A DNA stretch of 64,000 nucleotides from Anaeramoeba ignava. Taxonomy: Eukaryota > Metamonada > Anaeramoebidae. The stretch lies in the NCBI GenBank assembly GCA_028826165.1, contig JAPDFW010000070.1:1178501-1242500 (forward strand), in the 5' to 3' direction. Both the position numbers and the translations under genes were made by a program. The notes below the pieces were generated by a model that saw only the letters and a program-made list of their open reading frames with translations, was not told where the DNA came from and ran no database searches. The first letter of the stretch is position 1, and each line of letters opens with the position of its first letter. Below are positions 23,143 through 33,500 of this stretch, in pieces.

Positions 23143-25478
23143 ATGATAATTTATTCACCAAATTATTTCAATAAACAAAATGCAAAATTACTCTCTTTAG
23201 ATATAAATATCAATGGAATATTCATAGCAATTTCATTTGATACAGGAATTATTGAAATTTGGGAAATGGATCCTATTAAAAAAATAATGAAACATCCCAA
23301 AAAATCAAATCAAGAAAAAAATAACGAAAAAAATAAAGAAAAAAAAAAAGAAAAAAATCTTTCTTTAATGAAACACAGTGGAAGTGTTCAATGTGTTAGA
23401 TTTTCACCCAAAACTGGTCGTTATTTAGCTTCCAGTTCAGAAGATGGTGAAATTCGTATTTGGAGTACAAATTCAGAGCTTATAAAAGAAAAATGGACAA
23501 TTCGATCCACTTTTCAAAGAAAAAATGGTTAGTTCAACTTTTTTTTAGTTCAAATTTATTTATTTATTTAACTTTTTTTGTTATTAAAGATGTTTGGTCC
23601 ATTTCTTGGTCTCCTGATGAAAATAGATTTGTTGTTTGTGGAATGGATCCAAATATTTTAGTTTGTAATCCATTTACTGAAAAAGAAAATGGTATTGATT
23701 TTGATTTTAATTTTGATTTTAATTTTGATTTTAATTTTAATTTTTGGATTTTTGGATTTTGATATTGATTTTTTTTAGAGAGAGAAATTATACTTCAAGG
23801 CCATGAAACAATTGTTAATACAGTTTTATGGGATCCAAAAGGAAGTTTTATTTTGAGTCAAGTAAAAAATTTTTTCATCAATAAAATCAAAAAGAAAAGA
23901 AAAAATAAATTTTATTAATTTCTTTTCTTCCAAAAAATCAAAAAGGATCTTTCTTGTGTTAGAGTTTGGGAAACTAAAAATTTTAGTTGTATAAATATTA
24001 TTTCATCCATTTTTGAACCTTCTTTAGAAAGGACTTTTTCAAATAGAATCAGGTATATTTTATTTTGAATTAATTTCTAAGCAACAAAATAATATTAAAT
24101 ATTAATATCCAAAATATTCAAAATATTCAAAATATTTAAAAAATATTCAATAAATATTAAAAATATTCAATAAATCAAATATTCAAAATATATTTAAAAT
24201 ATTTAAAATAAAATATTCAAAATATTCAAAATATTCAAAAATTTAAATTAATATTCAAAATATTTCTTATTCAAAAATATTAAAAATAATTCAAAAATAT
24301 TCAAAATATTCAAAATAAAATATTTCAAAATATTCAAAAATATTCAAAATTATATTCAAAATATTCAATAAATATTCAATAAATATTCAAAAAATATTAA
24401 AAATATTCAAAAATATTCAAAATATTCAAAATATTCAAAAATATTAAAAATATTCCAAAATATTCAAAAATATTCAAAATATTTAAAATATTCAAAATAT
24501 TCAAAATATTCAAAATATTCAAAATATTCAATAAATATTAAAAATATCCAATAAATATTCAAAATATTCAAAATATTCAAAATATTCAAAATATTCAAAA
24601 TATTCAAAATATTCAAAATATTCAAAATATTCAAAATATTCAATATATTCAAAATATTCAAAATATTCAAAATATTCAATAAATATTCAAAATATTCAAA
24701 AAAATTAAATTTAATAAAATATTCAAAAAAATATCAATAAAAATAATTCAAAATATTCAAAAATATTCAAAATATTCAAAATTTCAATAATTCAAAATAT
24801 TCAAAATATTCAAAATATTCAAAATATTCAAAATATTCAAAATATTCAAAAAAAATATTCAAAATATCCAATAAATATTCAATATATTCAAAATATTCAA
24901 AATATTAAATTATAAAATATTTAAAATATTTTAGTGCTTCGAAAGATGGAAAATTTTTTGCAATAACAAATTGTGTTGTGAATAAAAGATTTACATCTTT
25001 AGTTTTCCCAAGATCAACAATAACTAAGAAAAAAAAAAGAGGAGTAATAGAAGATGCAGATATTTTTTATGGACATAAAGCAATGGTTGATCAAGCAATA
25101 TTCAATCCAGTTATGTTTCAAAAAAAGAAAAACGCAATAAGATCTACTGTTTCTTGTATTGCTTTAGCAAGTATAGATAGTACAATAACTTTTTGGATGC
25201 ATTCTCATCAAAATCATCGTCCTCGTGCAATTATTAAGCAAGCATTTAACCAGAAAATCACTGATATGTGTTGGTGTCCTTCTTCAGGTAATTTGTTTGC
25301 TGCTTGTTCTACTGATGGAACTGTTTTATTCTTTAAAATCCAAAAAGAAGATTTAGGTGATTTTACAAAAATCAAAAATCAAAAAAAACGCGAAAAACAA
25401 AACCAAAATAATCAAAATAAAAAATCTTTAAAAAAATCAAAAAAAAATACAAAATCAAAAACAAATCAAAATAACTAA
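23143..25478 (+). CDS. HIRA: HIRA-like histone chaperone, WD40 part only
   Basis: HIRA deposits histone H3.3-type variants independently of replication. Exons: 23143-23527, 23590-23691, 23779-23861, 23946-24052 and 24935-25478 (406 residues). The WD40 order and loop sequences match HIRA: HSGSVQCVRFSPKTGRYLASSS, DVWSISWSPDEN, LQGHETIVNTVLWDP, DLSCVRVWETKNF, GHKAMVDQAIFNP, CIALASIDSTITFWMH, ITDMCWCPSSGNLFAACSTD and KEDLGDF. A Lys/Glu-rich insert (about residues 48-75) lies in the first inter-blade loop. The protein stops soon after the propeller with a basic Asn/Lys tail, so the B-domain and C-terminal HIRA domain of the 1,000-residue animal protein are missing. Either these parts are encoded by a separate gene, as the split Hir1/Hir2 of yeast suggests is workable, or the lineage uses a propeller-only form. 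Confidence 0.88.
24053..24934. repeat. Intron of (ATTCAAAAT)n nonamers
   Basis: The last HIRA intron (882 nt) is built of ATTCAAAAT nonamers with ATTCAATAA and ATTAAAAAT variants. It is the only long intron of this gene; the other three are 62-87 nt. Confidence 0.9.
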
Positions 25479-25547
25479 CAAAAATTACAATAAAAATATC
25501 AATTTGATTTGATTTGATTTATTTTATTTTTGGATTTTTTTAATTTT

Positions 25548-26126
25548 TTATAAAATAAAACATTTATTTTTGGATTGATTTTTTGATTTTGGTTGAACAA
25601 TAGCTTTAACTGCTTCATCAAATAAATTTCCCACATTTTGTTGAGTTTTAGCAGAACATTCAATATATTCAATAGCATTAATTTCATTTGCTAAATCATA
25701 TCCAAGTTGATAACTAATTGGATATAATCCTTTTTCTTCTAAACTATTAATAGTATCTTGATCATCTCTTAAATCTAATTTTGTTCCAACAAGAATAAAT
25801 GGAGCATTTGGACAATATTGATTAATTTCAGGAATCCATTTAAGTTTTAAATTATCAAGAGAAGTATTCGAAACGATAGAGAAACAAAGTAGGAAAATAT
25901 CAGTTTGAGGATATGATAATGGACGAAGTCTATCATATTCTTCTTGAGCTGCTGTATCCCATAATCCTAAATTAATTGGTTTTCCATTAATCATTAATTG
26001 TTTTGAGTTTTGATCAAAAAATGCAGGATAATTCGAATCTGGAAATCTATTTTCTGAATATGAAATCAATAAAGAAGTTTTTCCAACTCCATGATCTCCA
26101 ACAACAACTAATTTAATTGTTTGCAT
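25548..26126 (-). CDS. Rac-like GTPase, divergent (copy 1)
   Basis: Intronless, 192 residues, Rho/Rac family. The Rho insert region ([17 protein letters not shown]), TKLD, CSAKT and a C-terminal CFIL prenylation box (Leu favours geranylgeranylation) are present. Catalytic residues are unusual by Rac numbering: the P-loop is GDHGVGKT (His12), switch I reads NYPAFFD (Ala in place of the Mg-binding Thr35), and switch II DTAAQEE has Gly60 replaced by Ala, although Gln61 is kept. These changes would be expected to disturb nucleotide cycling. It is the most divergent member and lies at the 3' edge of the cluster. 120 bp separate it from the next copy. Confidence 0.9.
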   Translation of the reverse strand: MQTIKLVVVGDHGVGKTSLLISYSENRFPDSNYPAFFDQNSKQLMINGKPINLGLWDTAAQEEYDRLRPLSYPQTDIFLLCFSIVSNTSLDNLKLKWIPEINQYCPNAPFILVGTKLDLRDDQDTINSLEEKGLYPISYQLGYDLANEINAIEYIECSAKTQQNVGNLFDEAVKAIVQPKSKNQSKNKCFIL

Positions 26127-26246
26127 TTTTTTATTTAAAAAAGAAAATAAAAAGAAAAAAAGAAGAAAAAAATGAAAAAATTTTTTTGTTAATTCATTCG
26201 AAAAAAATTTAATTTTTATTCCACTTTTTATTTCATTTTTAATTTT

Positions 26247-26837
26247 TTATAAAATAAAACATTTATTTTTGGATTGATTTTTGGATTGATTTCCTCTTTT
26301 TGAATCAACAGCAATTTGAATTGCTTTATCAAATAAATTTTTCACATTTTGTTGAGTTTTAGCAGAACATTCAATATATTCATTAGCATTAATTTCGTTT
26401 GCTAAATCAAATCCTTCTTGATAACTAATTGGAGATAATCCTTTTTCTTCCAAATTATTGATAGTATCTTGATCATCTCTTAAATCTAATTTTGTTCCAA
26501 CAAGAATAAATGGAACATTTGGAGTATGATGATTAATTTCAGGAAGATATTTAGCTTTAATATTCTCAAAAGAAGAAATAGAAATCAAAGAGAAACAAAG
26601 TAGGAAAACACTAGTTTCAGAATAAGATAAAGGACGAAGTCTATCATATTCTTCATTACCAGATGTATCCCATAATCCTAAAACATAATAATTTTCTTTA
26701 TATTTAATACTTGCTGCATATCCATCAAAAACTTTTGGAATATAATCTGCTTGAAAACTATTTGTTGTATATGAAATGTATAAACAAGTTTTTCCAATTC
26801 CATCATCTCCAACACAAACTAATTTAATTGAATCCAT
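26247..26837 (-). CDS. Rac-like GTPase with non-canonical catalytic residues (copy 2)
   Basis: Intronless, 196 residues, with a slightly longer tail ([16 protein letters not shown]). P-loop GDDGIGKT puts Asp at position 12. Switch I is DYIPKVFD (Lys at position 35). Switch II is DTSGNEEYD (Ser59, Asn61). The Rho insert and CaaX box are intact. Loss of both Gly12 and Gln61 predicts very slow GTP hydrolysis, and Lys35 should weaken effector and Mg contacts, so it may be a constitutive or pseudo-GTPase. Confidence 0.9.
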   Translation of the reverse strand: MDSIKLVCVGDDGIGKTCLYISYTTNSFQADYIPKVFDGYAASIKYKENYYVLGLWDTSGNEEYDRLRPLSYSETSVFLLCFSLISISSFENIKAKYLPEINHHTPNVPFILVGTKLDLRDDQDTINNLEEKGLSPISYQEGFDLANEINANEYIECSAKTQQNVKNLFDKAIQIAVDSKRGNQSKNQSKNKCFIL

Positions 26838-26956
26838 TTTTTATTAATAAAATAAAATAAAAAGAAAGAAATGAAAAAAATGAAAAAAGTTTTTTTGTTA
26901 ATTCATTCGAAAAAAATTTAATTTTTATTCCACTTTTTATTTCATTTTTTAATTTT

Positions 26957-27535
26957 TTATAAAATAAAACATTTATTTTTGGATTGATTTTTCCTTTTTG
27001 ATTCAGCACCAATTTGAATTGCTTTATCAAATAAATCTTTGACATTTTGTTGAGTTTTAGCAGAACATTCAATATATTCATTAGCATTAATTTCGTTTGC
27101 TAAATCACATCCTTCTTGATAACTAATTGGAGATAATCCTTTTTCTTCTAAATTATTAATAGTATCTTTATCATCTCTTAAATCTAATTTTGTTCCAACA
27201 AGAATAAATGGAACATTTGGACAATGGTGATTAATTTCAGGAAGATATTTAGCTTTAATATTCTCAAAAGAAGAAATAGAAATCAAAGAGAAACAAAGTA
27301 GGAAAATATCAGTTTGAGGATATGATAATGGACGGAGTCTATCATATTCTTCTTTACCAATTGTATCCCATAATCCTAAATTATAATATTTCTCTTTATA
27401 TTTAACATTTGCTGAATATCCATCAAAAACTGTTGGAATATAATCTGTTGGAAAACTATTTGTTGTGTATGAAGCGTATAAACAAGTTTTTCCAACTCCA
27501 TCATCTCCAACACAAACTAATTTAATTGAATGCAT
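26957..27535 (-). CDS. Rac-like GTPase with non-canonical catalytic residues (copy 3)
   Basis: Intronless, 192 residues. P-loop GDDGVGKT (Asp12), switch I DYIPTVFD (Thr35 kept), switch [11 protein letters not shown] (Ile59, Lys61). Ends [11 protein letters not shown]. The upstream 100 bp repeat the tract shared by cluster promoters up to GTTAATTCA, where the macro-domain gene region begins. Confidence 0.9.
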   Translation of the reverse strand: MHSIKLVCVGDDGVGKTCLYASYTTNSFPTDYIPTVFDGYSANVKYKEKYYNLGLWDTIGKEEYDRLRPLSYPQTDIFLLCFSLISISSFENIKAKYLPEINHHCPNVPFILVGTKLDLRDDKDTINNLEEKGLSPISYQEGCDLANEINANEYIECSAKTQQNVKDLFDKAIQIGAESKRKNQSKNKCFIL

Positions 27536-27637
27536 TTTTTATTGATAAAAATAAAATGAAAAAAGAAAGAAAAAAATGAAAAAGTTTTTTTTGTTAATTC
27601 AAATTTATTTCAATTCGAATTTTTGAATTTCTTTTTT

Positions 27638-28351
27638 TTAGATTTTCTTTTTTGGAAAAAATTTGTCGAATAAATTCTGATAAATCTTAAACTCGAGATC
27701 ATTATAAACACAAAACAAAATCTTTTTAGTATTTTTTCGATTATCTGGATCATCCAAAAATTTTCTTGTATAACCCAAAGCAATCTCGCAAGCATCAACC
27801 ATAGGATAACCATAATAACCAGTAGAAATACAAGGAAAAGCAATAGAAGAGATATCCTTTCCATCCAAATACATCAAAGAATGTTTGTAACAAAATTCCA
27901 ATAGTTTCGGTTGAGGATTTCCCGAATCATCTAAATAGGGACCAACAGTGTGAATAATTGCTTTAAAAGGAAGATTATGAGCACCTGTTATAACTGAATA
28001 TCCTGTTCGACATCTTGCTCCAAATGAATCTTCTGGAAACTTTTTTATACACTCTTCCCGAAGTCCTGGGCCTGCTTTAGCATGTATAATTTGATCTATT
28101 CCTCCTCCTCCAAGTAATGTTTCATTTGCTGCATTTACAATTGAATCAATTTTTTCACTATTTCTTCGGTTGTTGATTTCCACTATGCTTCCTTTATATA
28201 TCTCCACTAACTTATTAATTTCTTCGTCTACTTCTGTATATACTTTTTTTTCCTTTAGAATTCTTTCATAATCTTTTTCGTTTCTGTTTTTTAATTCATC
28301 TGAATGATCTTTTCTGTTTTGATTTGATTCTTGATTTGCTTGTTTATCCAT
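27638..28351 (-). CDS. MacroD-type macro-domain protein (predicted ADP-ribosyl hydrolase)
   Basis: A 237-residue single-exon protein. After a charged N-terminal segment of about 60 residues comes a macro domain with the family signatures IVNAANETLLGGGGIDQIIH, KAGPGLREEC, GARCRTGYSVITGAHNLP, AIIHTVGP and the second binding loop CISTGYYGYP. MacroD enzymes bind ADP-ribose and remove mono-ADP-ribose from proteins or deacetylate O-acetyl-ADP-ribose. All key Gly/Asn positions are intact, so activity is expected. It lies between Rac copies 3 and 4 in the same orientation with gaps of 102 and 78 bp. The flanking sequence looks like a Rac intergenic spacer split by insertion. Functional linkage to the GTPases is not shown. 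Confidence 0.9.
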   Translation of the reverse strand: MDKQANQESNQNRKDHSDELKNRNEKDYERILKEKKVYTEVDEEINKLVEIYKGSIVEINNRRNSEKIDSIVNAANETLLGGGGIDQIIHAKAGPGLREECIKKFPEDSFGARCRTGYSVITGAHNLPFKAIIHTVGPYLDDSGNPQPKLLEFCYKHSLMYLDGKDISSIAFPCISTGYYGYPMVDACEIALGYTRKFLDDPDNRKNTKKILFCVYNDLEFKIYQNLFDKFFPKKKI

Positions 28352-28429
28352 TTAAATCAATTTTAAAAAATAAAAATGAAAAAAATGAAAATAAATTTAT
28401 TCCAACTTTTTATTTCAATTTTTAATTTT

Positions 28430-29008
28430 TTATAAAATAAAACATTTATTTTTGGATTGATTTTTCCTTTTTGATTCAGCACCAATTTGAATTGCTTTAT
28501 CAATTAAATCTTTCACATTTTGTTGAGTTTTAGCAGAACATTCAATATATTCATTAGCATTAATTTCATTTGCTAAATCAAATCCTTCTTGATAACTAAT
28601 TGGAGATAATCCTTTTTCTTCTAAATTATTGATAGTATCTTGATCATCTCTTAAATCTAATTTTGTTCCAACAAGAATAAATGGAACATTTGGACAATAA
28701 TGATTAATTTCAGGAATCCATTTAGCTTTAATATTTTCAAAAGAACAAGTAGAAATCAAAGAGAAACAAACTAATAAAACATCTGTTTCAGGATATGATA
28801 AAGGACGAAGTCTATCATAATCCTCTTTACCAGCTGTATCCCATAATCCTAAACTGTAATATTTCTCTTTATATTTAACACTTGATGCATATCCATCAAA
28901 AACTGTTGGAACATAATCTGTTGGAAATCTATTTGTTGCATATACAAAGTATAAACAAGTTTTTCCAATTCCATCATCTCCAACACAAACTAATTTAATT
29001 ATATTCAT
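28430..29008 (-). CDS. Rac-like GTPase with non-canonical catalytic residues (copy 4)
   Basis: Intronless, 192 residues starting [10 protein letters not shown] at 29008. An open frame continues upstream into the antisense of the next copy's tail, but cluster homology fixes this start. Asp12, Thr35, DTAGKEDYD (Lys61), Rho insert and CFIL box. Very similar to copies 5 and 6. Confidence 0.9.
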   Translation of the reverse strand: MNIIKLVCVGDDGIGKTCLYFVYATNRFPTDYVPTVFDGYASSVKYKEKYYSLGLWDTAGKEDYDRLRPLSYPETDVLLVCFSLISTCSFENIKAKWIPEINHYCPNVPFILVGTKLDLRDDQDTINNLEEKGLSPISYQEGFDLANEINANEYIECSAKTQQNVKDLIDKAIQIGAESKRKNQSKNKCFIL

Positions 29009-29129
29009 TTTATATTGATAAATTTTAAAAAATGAAAAGAAAAAAGAAAGAAAAAAATGAAAAAGTTTTTTTGTTAATTCATTCGAAAAAAATAAATTTA
29101 TTCCACTTTTTATTTCATTTTTTAATTTT

Positions 29130-29708
29130 TTATAAAATAAAACATTTATTTTTAGATTGATTTTTCCTTTTTGACTCAGCACCAATTTGAATTGCTTTAT
29201 CAAATAAATCTTTGATATTTTGTTGAGTTTTAGCAGAACATTCAATATATTCATTAGCATTAATTTCATTTGCTAAATCAAATCCTTCTTGATAACTAAT
29301 TGGAGATAATCCTTTTTCTTCTAAATTATTAATAGTATCTTTATCATCTCTTAAATCTAATTTTGTTCCAACAAGAATAAATGGAACATTTGGACAATAA
29401 TGATTAATTTCAGGAAGATATTTAGCTTTAATATTTTCAAAAGAAGAAATAGAAACCAAAGAGAAACAAACTAATAAAACATCTGTATTTGGATAATTTA
29501 AAGGACGAAGTCTATCATATTCCTCTTTACCAGCTGTATCCCATAATCCTAAATTGTAATATTTCTCTTTATATTTAACATTTGCTGCATATCCATCAAA
29601 AACTGTTGGAATATAATCTGTTGGAAATCTATTTGTTGCATATACAAAGAATAAACAAGTTTTTCCAATTCCATCATCTCCAACACAAACTAATTTAATT
29701 GATTGCAT
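29130..29708 (-). CDS. Rac-like GTPase with non-canonical catalytic residues (copy 5)
   Basis: Intronless, 192 residues. P-loop GDDGIGKT, switch I DYIPTVFD, switch [11 protein letters not shown], so Asp12 with Lys61 but Thr35 retained. It should still bind GTP and effectors but hydrolyse poorly. CFIL box present. Confidence 0.9.
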   Translation of the reverse strand: MQSIKLVCVGDDGIGKTCLFFVYATNRFPTDYIPTVFDGYAANVKYKEKYYNLGLWDTAGKEEYDRLRPLNYPNTDVLLVCFSLVSISSFENIKAKYLPEINHYCPNVPFILVGTKLDLRDDKDTINNLEEKGLSPISYQEGFDLANEINANEYIECSAKTQQNIKDLFDKAIQIGAESKRKNQSKNKCFIL

Positions 29709-29799
29709 TTTATATTAATAAAATAAAATAAAAAGAAAGAAAAAAATGAAAAAAATGAAAATAAATTTATTCCAACTTTTTATTTCAATTTTTAATTTT

Positions 29800-30378
29800 T
29801 TATAAAATAAAACATTTATTTTTAGATTGATTTTTCCTTTTTGATTCAAGTGCAGTTTGAATTGCTTTATCAAATAAATCTTTGATATTTTGTTGATTTT
29901 TAGCAGAACATTCAATATATTCAATAGCATTAATTTCATTTGCTAAATCAAATCCTTCTTGATAACTAATTGGAGATAATCCTTTTTCTTCTAAATTATT
30001 GATAGTATCTTTATCATCTCTTAAATCTAATTTTGTTCCAACAAGAATAAATGGAACATTTGGACAATAATGATTAATTTCAGGAATCCATTTAGCTTTA
30101 ATATTCTCAAAAGAAGAAATAGAAATCAAAGAGAAACAAACTAATAAAACATCTGTTTCAGGATAAGATAAAGGACGAAGTCTATCATAATCCTCTTTAC
30201 CAGCTGTATCCCATAATCCTAAACTGTAATATTTCTCTTTATATTTAATATTTAATGCAGATCCATCAAACATTTGTTGAATATAATCTGTTGGAAAACT
30301 ATTTGTTGCATATGAAATGTATAAACAAGTTTTTCCAATTCCATCATCTCCAACACAAACTAATTTAATTGAATTCAT
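29800..30378 (-). CDS. Rac-like GTPase with non-canonical catalytic residues (copy 6)
   Basis: Intronless, 192 residues; start chosen at the MNSIKLV codon by alignment to its paralogues, although the frame is open for 18 more codons. Asp12, Lys61, and switch I altered to DYIQQMFD (Gln34, Gln35), which removes the Pro-Thr pair used for Mg and effectors. First gene of the cluster, divergent from the armadillo gene across a 205-bp gap. Confidence 0.9.
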   Translation of the reverse strand: MNSIKLVCVGDDGIGKTCLYISYATNSFPTDYIQQMFDGSALNIKYKEKYYSLGLWDTAGKEDYDRLRPLSYPETDVLLVCFSLISISSFENIKAKWIPEINHYCPNVPFILVGTKLDLRDDKDTINNLEEKGLSPISYQEGFDLANEINAIEYIECSAKNQQNIKDLFDKAIQTALESKRKNQSKNKCFIL

Positions 30379-30583
30379 TTTATATCGATAAATTTTAAAA
30401 AATAAAAATGAAAATGATATTTTTTTTTTCATTTTTTCTTCTTTTCTTCTTTTTTCTAAGAAATGTATTTATTATCCAAAAAATTTTTTCACATTTCCTT
30501 TTTTAATTTCTTCTCTCTTTCTTGATTAATTAATTTAAACTTAAAAAAAAATATTTAGAAAATTTCTTTCTTATTCCATTAAA
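30379..30583. promoter_or_regulatory. Divergent promoter region between Rac copy 6 and the armadillo gene
   Basis: 205 bp separate two divergent ATGs. It contains long T/C-rich runs on the left half, CATTTCCTTTTTTAATTTC and TTGATTAATTAATTT. Transcription must start both ways from here. No named element can be assigned. Confidence 0.4.
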
Positions 30584-33500
30584 ATGGAGCAAATCCAAAA
30601 ACAAATTGAAGAAATTCAAAAAAAAATGGATGAAAAAAATAAGCAATTTGAAGAAATTCAAATAAAAATGAGTAAACAAATAGAAGAACTTCAAAACAGA
30701 ATGAACGAAAAAGACAAGCAAATTCAAGAGCTTCAACAGTTATTGAATAATCAAAACATTAATAACCAAAAAGTAAAGACAGAACAAGAAAAAAAAGCAG
30801 AAAACTTCCTGGAATCTTTTTTAAATCAAAAAGAAAATGAAAATCAAAGTAAATTCCTTAAATTTTCTCAAAATATTAATTTATAAAAATATTTATCAAT
30901 AAAAATTTAAACTAGCTTCAATTAAAGAAATTATGAATTTTATGGATCAATTCCCAAAAAATGAAAAAATTCAAGAAAATGCTTGCTTTGTTTTACAAAA
31001 ACTTTCTATAGAAAATAAAGGTAAATAAATTATTTCCTTTTAAAAATGAAAAACATTTCTCAACATTTTTCTTTTTTTGATTTTTTCAATTATCAAAAAT
31101 AAAAAGGAATTGAAATTGCAAAAATTCAAGGAATTCACACAATTCTCAAATCAATCAATAATTTTCCAAACAATCAAAAAATTCAAGAAAGAGCAATTTC
31201 AGTTTTATTTACGATAGCTCTTGATGAAAGTAATATTTTGTTCTTTTACAATTTATTTGATTTTGAGGTTATTTTTTTAAAAGAAAAAAATGATAAATAA
31301 TTCATAGAAAATCAAATAGAAATTAAAGAAATGAACGGAATTGACCCAATTATCAAGGCAATGATTAATTTCCCAAATAATCAAGATATTCAGAATCAAG
31401 CACTTCAAGCTTTGGATAAACTTTCTTTGAATAAAGGTATAATTAAATTATCTTAGAAATTCCAAAAAAAAAATCATTTTATTTTTTTTTTTGGATTGAA
31501 TCTTTTTTATTGAAAACAAAAATTTAGGAAACCAAACTGAAATCAGAAAATTGAAAGGAATAAAGCCAATTATTAAATCAATGGTTAATTTCCCAAAAAA
31601 TCAAGATATTCAATTGAATGGATCCAGTATTTTTTCGAATATTTCTCTTGATGAAAGTAATCAAAAATATTCTTTAAGATTAAAAGAAGAAATATCCAAA
31701 TTTTTATTTTATTTTGAAACAAAAATATAGAAAACAAAATCAAAATTAGAGAATTAAATGGAATTGAACCAATTATCAAAGCAATGATTAATTTCTCAAA
31801 TAATAAAGGCATTCAACACAAAGGATGTAAAGCTTTAAAATTATTAGCTGTTAATGAAGGTAGTCCAATTTTAATCAATAATAATAATAATAATATCCAA
31901 TGAAGATATTTAGTGCTTTTCTCTTTTTTTATTTCTCATTTCATTTTCTTTTTTAAAATAGAAAATAAAATAAAGATTAGTCAGTTAAATGGAATAGAAA
32001 CAACTATTAAAGCATTGAACACTTTTCCAAACGATCAAGATATCCAACAAGAGGGATGTGGAGTTTTGATAAATTTATCTACTAATAATGGTAAATCTCT
32101 GATAAATAAAATGCTTCAAGTTTAATTTATTTTGTAAATAAATAAATAAATAGAAAATAAAATCAAAATTAGAGAATTGAATGGAATTGAACCAATTATC
32201 AAAGCAATGATTAATTTCTCAAATAATGAAAATATTCAAATTTGGGGATGTAAAGCTTTAAATAATCTTTCTCTTAATAATGGTAATCAAAATAAAACAA
32301 TTAAAATTTATAATTTATAAATTCCCTTTTTTGATTTATTTTGTAAATAAATAAATAGAAAACAAAATCAAAATTAGAGAATTAAATGGAATTGAACCTA
32401 TTATCAAAGCAATGGTTCATTTCCCAAATAATGAAGATATTCAAAAAGAAGGATGTGGAACTTTTATAATTTTATCACGCGATAATGGTAAATAAATTTT
32501 TTTTCAAGTATTTAAATTACTATTTTTCATTTCCTCATTTTCTTTTGAAAATAGAAAATCAAATCAAAATTAGAGAATTAAATGGAATTGAACCAATTAT
32601 CAAAGCAATGTTTCATTTCTCAAATAATGAAGATATTCAAAAAGGAGGATGTGGAGCTTTGGTAAATTTATCTATTAATAGTGGTATATATTTGATAAAT
32701 AAAATGCTTCAAGTTTAATTTATTTTGTAAATAAATAAATAGAAAATAAAATCAAAATTAGAGAATTAAATGGAATTGAACCAATTATCAAAGCAATGAT
32801 TCATTTCCCAAATAATGAAGATATTCAAATTCGGGGATGTAAAGCTTTAAGTAATATTTCTCTTAATAATGGTAATCAAAATAAAATAATTAAAATTTAC
32901 AATTTATAAATTCCCTTTTTTGATTTATTTTGTAAATAAATAAATAGAAAATCAAATCAAAATTAGAGAATTAAATGGAATTGAACCAATTATCAAAGCA
33001 ATGTTTAATTTCCCAAATAATCAAAATATTCAACATCAAGGATGTCGAACTTTTATAAATTTATCAGCCAATGATGGTAAATAAATTTTTTTTCAAGTAT
33101 TTAAATTACTATTTCTCATTCATTTTATAAATAAATAGAAAATCGAATCAAAATTAGAGAATTAAATGGAATTGAACCTATTATCAAAGCAATGATTAAT
33201 TTCTCAAATAACCAAGATATCCAAAGAGAAGGATGTGGAACTTTGATAAATTTATCTATTGGCACTGGTATATATTTGATAAATAAAATGTTTCAAGTTT
33301 AATTTATTTTGTAAATAAATAAATAGAAAATAAAATCAAAATTAGAGAATTAAATGGAATTGAACCAATTATCAAAGCAATGTTTAATTTCCCAAATAAT
33401 CAAGATATCCAAGATTGGGGATGTAGAGCTTTAAGTCATCTTGCAGTTAATAATGGTAATCAAAATAATAATAATAACCTATTTTTGATTTGAAATTCCC

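Noticed and set aside
24464-24679. NILNIL-repeat protein on the minus strand
   Set aside because: It is a translation of the ATTCAAAAT intron repeat of HIRA.
25499-29939. Repeated minus-strand frames such as [17 protein letters not shown]
   Set aside because: They are the same out-of-frame shadow of the Rac C-terminal region in each paralogue.
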